A DNA stretch of 36,228 bases from Cyanobacteriota bacterium (GTDB taxonomy: Bacteria > Cyanobacteriota > Vampirovibrionia > LMEP-6097), in the NCBI GenBank assembly GCA_027618255.1, contig JAQCFG010000017.1, positions 1 through 36,228 of the forward strand. Reading direction: 5' to 3'. The notes below the pieces were generated by a model. The model was not told the origin of the DNA. It saw only the letters and a program-made list of their open reading frames with translations, and did no database searches. Both the position numbers and the translations under genes were made by a program. Shown piece by piece: positions 33,618-36,228 of this stretch (the first letter of the stretch is position 1; each line of letters opens with the position of its first letter).

Positions 33618-34748
33618 ATGGCAACAAAGGATAAAGAAATGAATAAAGAATTACAAAGCAAAACAGATAAACTCAAAACACTCACTGCGACATTAGCGCA
33701 GATAGACAAAAACTTCGGCAAGGGTTCTGTGATGCGTCTTGGTGATAAACCACCAATACAAATAGATGTAATTCCAACAGGTGCCATTACTCTTGATATT
33801 TGTCTTGGTATCGGTGGAATTCCAAGAGGGAGAATTATTGAGATTTACGGACCAGAATCATCTGGTAAAACCACTCTTGCTCTGTCTATCTGTGCTCAAG
33901 CCCAAAAGAAAGGTGGCATCGCTGCAATAGTAGATGCTGAGCATGCACTTGATCCTGTTTATGCTAAAGCTCTTGGAGTTAATACAGATGATCTTTTAGT
34001 TTCACAACCAGATACTGGTGAACAAGCTCTAGAAATTACAGAACACTTGGTTCGTTCTGCTGCTGTTGACGTAATAGTCATCGATTCGGTTGCCGCCCTC
34101 GTTCCTAAAGCAGAGATAGACGGCGAGATGGGAGACTCCTTGCCTGGTCTTCAAGCTCGCCTTATGTCGCAGGCTCTTCGTAAACTAACAGCAATTGCAG
34201 CCAAAACCAATACCACAATCATCTTTATTAACCAAATTAGATACAAGATTGGTGTAATGTTTGGTTCACCTGAGACTACTTCTGGTGGTAATGCACTCAA
34301 GTTTTACTCAAGTGTCAGAATGGATATTAGACGTATCGAAACCCTCAAAAAAGATGGTGAAGGTTACGGTAACAGAGTCAAAGTTAAAGTAGTCAAAAAC
34401 AAAGTTGCACCTCCATTTAGGCTTGCAGAGTTTGACATCATCTTTGGACAAGGAATTAATACTCACGGAGCTATTTTTGATTCTGCCGTCGATATGGATA
34501 TCGTCAAAAAAGCAGGTGCATGGTATAGCTACAACGGTGAAAAAATCGGTCAAGGAAGAGACAACTCTATTATTGCCCTCAAAGCAACACCTCTAGTCTT
34601 TGACGAGATAGAACTCAAAATCAAGGCTGAACTCGATGCCCAAAAAGCTGTAGCAACAGGAGTCGATCCTCAAGACTTTGCTGACATGGACGAAGACGAA
34701 AGCGAAGAAGAAATTAAAGAAGAAATTGAAGAAGAAGTAATAGCTTAG
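33618..34748 (+). CDS. recA: Recombinase RecA
   Basis: This 376-residue ATP-dependent strand-exchange protein also triggers LexA self-cleavage in SOS. Walker A GPESSGKT (78-85), EHALDP with the catalytic Glu region, Walker [11 protein letters not shown] (152-161), the L1/L2 DNA loops ([35 protein letters not shown]) and the acidic C-terminal tail are all present. AAAGGAG precedes ATG 33618. A strong terminator follows at 34817. uvrC converges on it, so two repair genes share this end. Confidence 0.98.
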   Translation: MATKDKEMNKELQSKTDKLKTLTATLAQIDKNFGKGSVMRLGDKPPIQIDVIPTGAITLDICLGIGGIPRGRIIEIYGPESSGKTTLALSICAQAQKKGGIAAIVDAEHALDPVYAKALGVNTDDLLVSQPDTGEQALEITEHLVRSAAVDVIVIDSVAALVPKAEIDGEMGDSLPGLQARLMSQALRKLTAIAAKTNTTIIFINQIRYKIGVMFGSPETTSGGNALKFYSSVRMDIRRIETLKKDGEGYGNRVKVKVVKNKVAPPFRLAEFDIIFGQGINTHGAIFDSAVDMDIVKKAGAWYSYNGEKIGQGRDNSIIALKATPLVFDEIELKIKAELDAQKAVATGVDPQDFADMDEDESEEEIKEEIEEEVIA

Positions 34749-34816
34749 ACTCAATAGGTTTCCGCAAGGAGCCAAATCAATAAAGGAGGACTTTACGAAA
34801 GCCACGTTATGGCTAA

Positions 34817-34845
34817 GCACAGACACCTGACCCGGGTGTCTGTGC
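34817..34845 (+). terminator. Intrinsic terminator of recA
   Basis: GCACAGACACC and GGTGTCTGTGC form an 11-bp perfect stem, followed by ACCCTTTTG. The T-run is short and delayed, but the stem is strong. Confidence 0.75.
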
Positions 34846-34854
34846 ACCCTTTTG

Positions 34855-34912
34855 TATAGTAAACCAATAAAGCCTTTGCCAAGAATAAAGAAGGCTTGCT
34901 TGATTTACTATA
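34855..34912. repeat. Nested inverted repeat between recA and uvrC
   Basis: TATAGTAAA and TTTACTATA bracket 58 bases, and inside them AAGCCTT and AAGGCTT form a second stem. It ends two bases before the uvrC stop and could end both convergent transcripts. Its outer ends are TA-containing, but it does not resemble the 109-bp family inside. Confidence 0.5.
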
Positions 34913-34913
34913 C

Positions 34914-36228
34914 TCAAATAGCTGCCTGTATCTTTTTAGCAAGCGCCTCAGTAATCCCAGGCAAGCTAGCCAAATCATCTAAACTAGCATCTTTAATTTT
35001 GCCCAATGAACCAAACTTGTCTAATAATAAAACCCGTTTCTTCGGACCAAGCCCAGGAATCGAATCCAGCACACTAGCAAGAGAACGCTTGGATCTGAGG
35101 CGGCGATGATAAGTCACAGCAAAACGATGAGCCTCGTTTCTAATTCTTTGTACAAAAAATAATTCAGGTGATTTGCGATCCAAAATAATTGGTCTCGATT
35201 CACCAGGCAAATACAACTCCTCATCACGCTTGGCAAGTCCGACCATCTTAATATAGTCAAGCTCAAGATCTTTCATCACTGCATAAGCGGCGTTCACTTG
35301 TCCCTTACCTCCATCAATGATAATCAGGTTTGGAAGCGCTTCTTTGCTCTTATAACGGCGTCTAACGACTTCACGCATCGATTCAAAATCATCATTTTGA
35401 TCAACACTTAATTTAAAACGGCGATATTCATTCTTGTCAGGAAGCCCATCAATAAAGCAAACCATTGAAGCAACAACATTGGTGCCTTGAATATGTGAAA
35501 TATCAAAACATTCAACACGTTGCGGCTGAGTGCGCAAATCAAGTTCACGCTCAAGATTTGCAAGAGCGGTGTTTATATCCTTACTAGCATCTTCCATCTG
35601 TTCAAGCTTGGTTTTATCCATGATCAAACGGGCATTGCGCTCGGCGAGTTTGAGCAAAGCAAACTTGTCTCCGCGTTGTGGTTTAATGATCTTGACTTTG
35701 GAGCCCTTGCGCTCAGTCAACCAATCAGCAAAAGCATCAGGCGATTCTATCTCTATATTGATTACTAATTCTCTTGGTAGCTCTTCATCTGGCACTTGTG
35801 AATAATATTGCAATAAGGCTGATTCATATAGCTCAGACTCAGGATCTTGCATTGCACAATCCAAATCCAGACTATCTCTATTAATCAAACGCCCCCCGCG
35901 AGTCTTAAAGACTTGAAGACATGCAGTATCATCATCTCTCACCAATGCAAAAACATCTTGATCCAGATTCTTGTCGTCTGAAATTACATTTTGGCTTTCG
36001 TTAAATGTTGCCAGTGCTTTGATGCGATCGCGTGCTTTGCCAGCTTTTTCGTATTCAAGATTGTCACTATAGCGCTGCATCTCTTGTTTGAGGATTGCTT
36101 GCAAATCAGAGAAGTCTCCCTTCAGTAGTAGTTCTACTTGCCGAAGCATCGCCGCATAATCCTCTCCAGAGATCAATTGCTGACAAGGTCCTAGGCATTT
36201 GCCCAAATCATAATTAAGACAAGGTCGA
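34914..36228 (-). CDS. uvrC: Excinuclease ABC subunit C, partial (N-terminus outside window)
   Basis: The frame is open to the right edge, so the GIY-YIG nuclease domain is mostly outside. Visible are RPCLNYDLGKCLGPC at the edge, the UVR motif (LEYEKAGKARDRIKAL) that binds UvrB, the RNase H-like second nuclease domain (ECFDISHIQGTNVVASMVCF, LPNLIIIDGGKGQ), and tandem helix-hairpin-helix motifs at the C-terminus (LDSIPGLGPKKR, LASLPGITEALAKKI). In nucleotide excision repair it makes the dual incisions. The TTG at 36206 is internal, not the start. Confidence 0.96.
   Translation of the reverse strand, partial: RPCLNYDLGKCLGPCQQLISGEDYAAMLRQVELLLKGDFSDLQAILKQEMQRYSDNLEYEKAGKARDRIKALATFNESQNVISDDKNLDQDVFALVRDDDTACLQVFKTRGGRLINRDSLDLDCAMQDPESELYESALLQYYSQVPDEELPRELVINIEIESPDAFADWLTERKGSKVKIIKPQRGDKFALLKLAERNARLIMDKTKLEQMEDASKDINTALANLERELDLRTQPQRVECFDISHIQGTNVVASMVCFIDGLPDKNEYRRFKLSVDQNDDFESMREVVRRRYKSKEALPNLIIIDGGKGQVNAAYAVMKDLELDYIKMVGLAKRDEELYLPGESRPIILDRKSPELFFVQRIRNEAHRFAVTYHRRLRSKRSLASVLDSIPGLGPKKRVLLLDKFGSLGKIKDASLDDLASLPGITEALAKKIQAAI

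Noticed and set aside
34780-34860. AAAGGAGG followed by a 16-codon frame after recA
   Set aside because: The spacing to the ATG (19 bases) is too long and the frame runs through the recA terminator hairpin.

Overview
The window is 36.2 kb of AT-rich (by eye about 60% A+T) bacterial chromosome. It has no rRNA, no recognisable tRNA, no CRISPR array and no transposase gene. Genes are densely packed on both strands with Shine-Dalgarno starts. A flagellin behind a sigma-28-type promoter, a methyl-accepting chemotaxis remnant, secreted proteins with N-terminal signals, recA, uvrC and an S4-RluA enzyme point to a flagellated, free-living or host/prey-associated bacterium. Many reading frames match no family I can name, so a poorly sampled lineage is likely; I cannot place it further from sequence alone.

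Layout. 1-1.3 kb: two convergent nuclease-type genes (partial PD-(D/E)XK-like, GIY-YIG plus DUF4357). 1.4-7.2 kb: seven unrecognised proteins, several rich in Ala/Pro/Ser or with peptide repeats, one with an embedded Tat-like motif. 7.2-10.1 kb: tag (3-methyladenine glycosylase), an AEC transporter, a headless gene remnant and a sulfotransferase. 10.2-13.6 kb: ABC-F ATPase overlapping selO. 13.6-15.7 kb: exported sulfatase carrying what looks like a degenerate PL10 (pectate lyase) domain. 15.7-20.1 kb: decayed chemoreceptor, GT-C-like membrane protein, trmH-type methyltransferase, flagellin. 20.3-24.5 kb: alpha/beta hydrolase, a membrane-anchored protein with an apparently dead AAA+ domain, menG/ubiE. 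24.5-27.4 kb: exported protein, RluA pseudouridine synthase, glutamate-type dehydrogenase. 27.5-33.3 kb: four-gene operon of unknown proteins with its own strong promoter. 33.4-36.2 kb: a 45-codon small ORF, recA, and the 3' part of uvrC running off the right edge.

The most striking signal is not a gene. A family of small two-hairpin elements is scattered through the window. Three copies are exactly 109 bp, each flanked by TA (18258-18366, 21724-21832, 27410-27518). A 35-bp copy consists only of the first hairpin (15948-15982), and a degenerate copy lies at about 16560-16646. Two copies of a roughly 96-nt repeat (7820-7915, 21490-21584) share the same order: hairpin I, A-run plus GG, hairpin II. 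Removing an element together with one TA gives sensible ancestral sites. One copy lies inside a former TAA stop codon, one between a Shine-Dalgarno and its ATG, and one at the point where a chemoreceptor has lost its signalling core. Some copies appear to supply the ribosome binding site or start codon of the next gene. Hairpin II shows compensatory changes between two copies.

The second candidate novelty is the 27.5-33.3 kb operon. It encodes two related proteins of about 310-330 residues, a 393-residue protein and an 895-residue protein with a possible degenerate vWA-like segment. I do not recognise the system.
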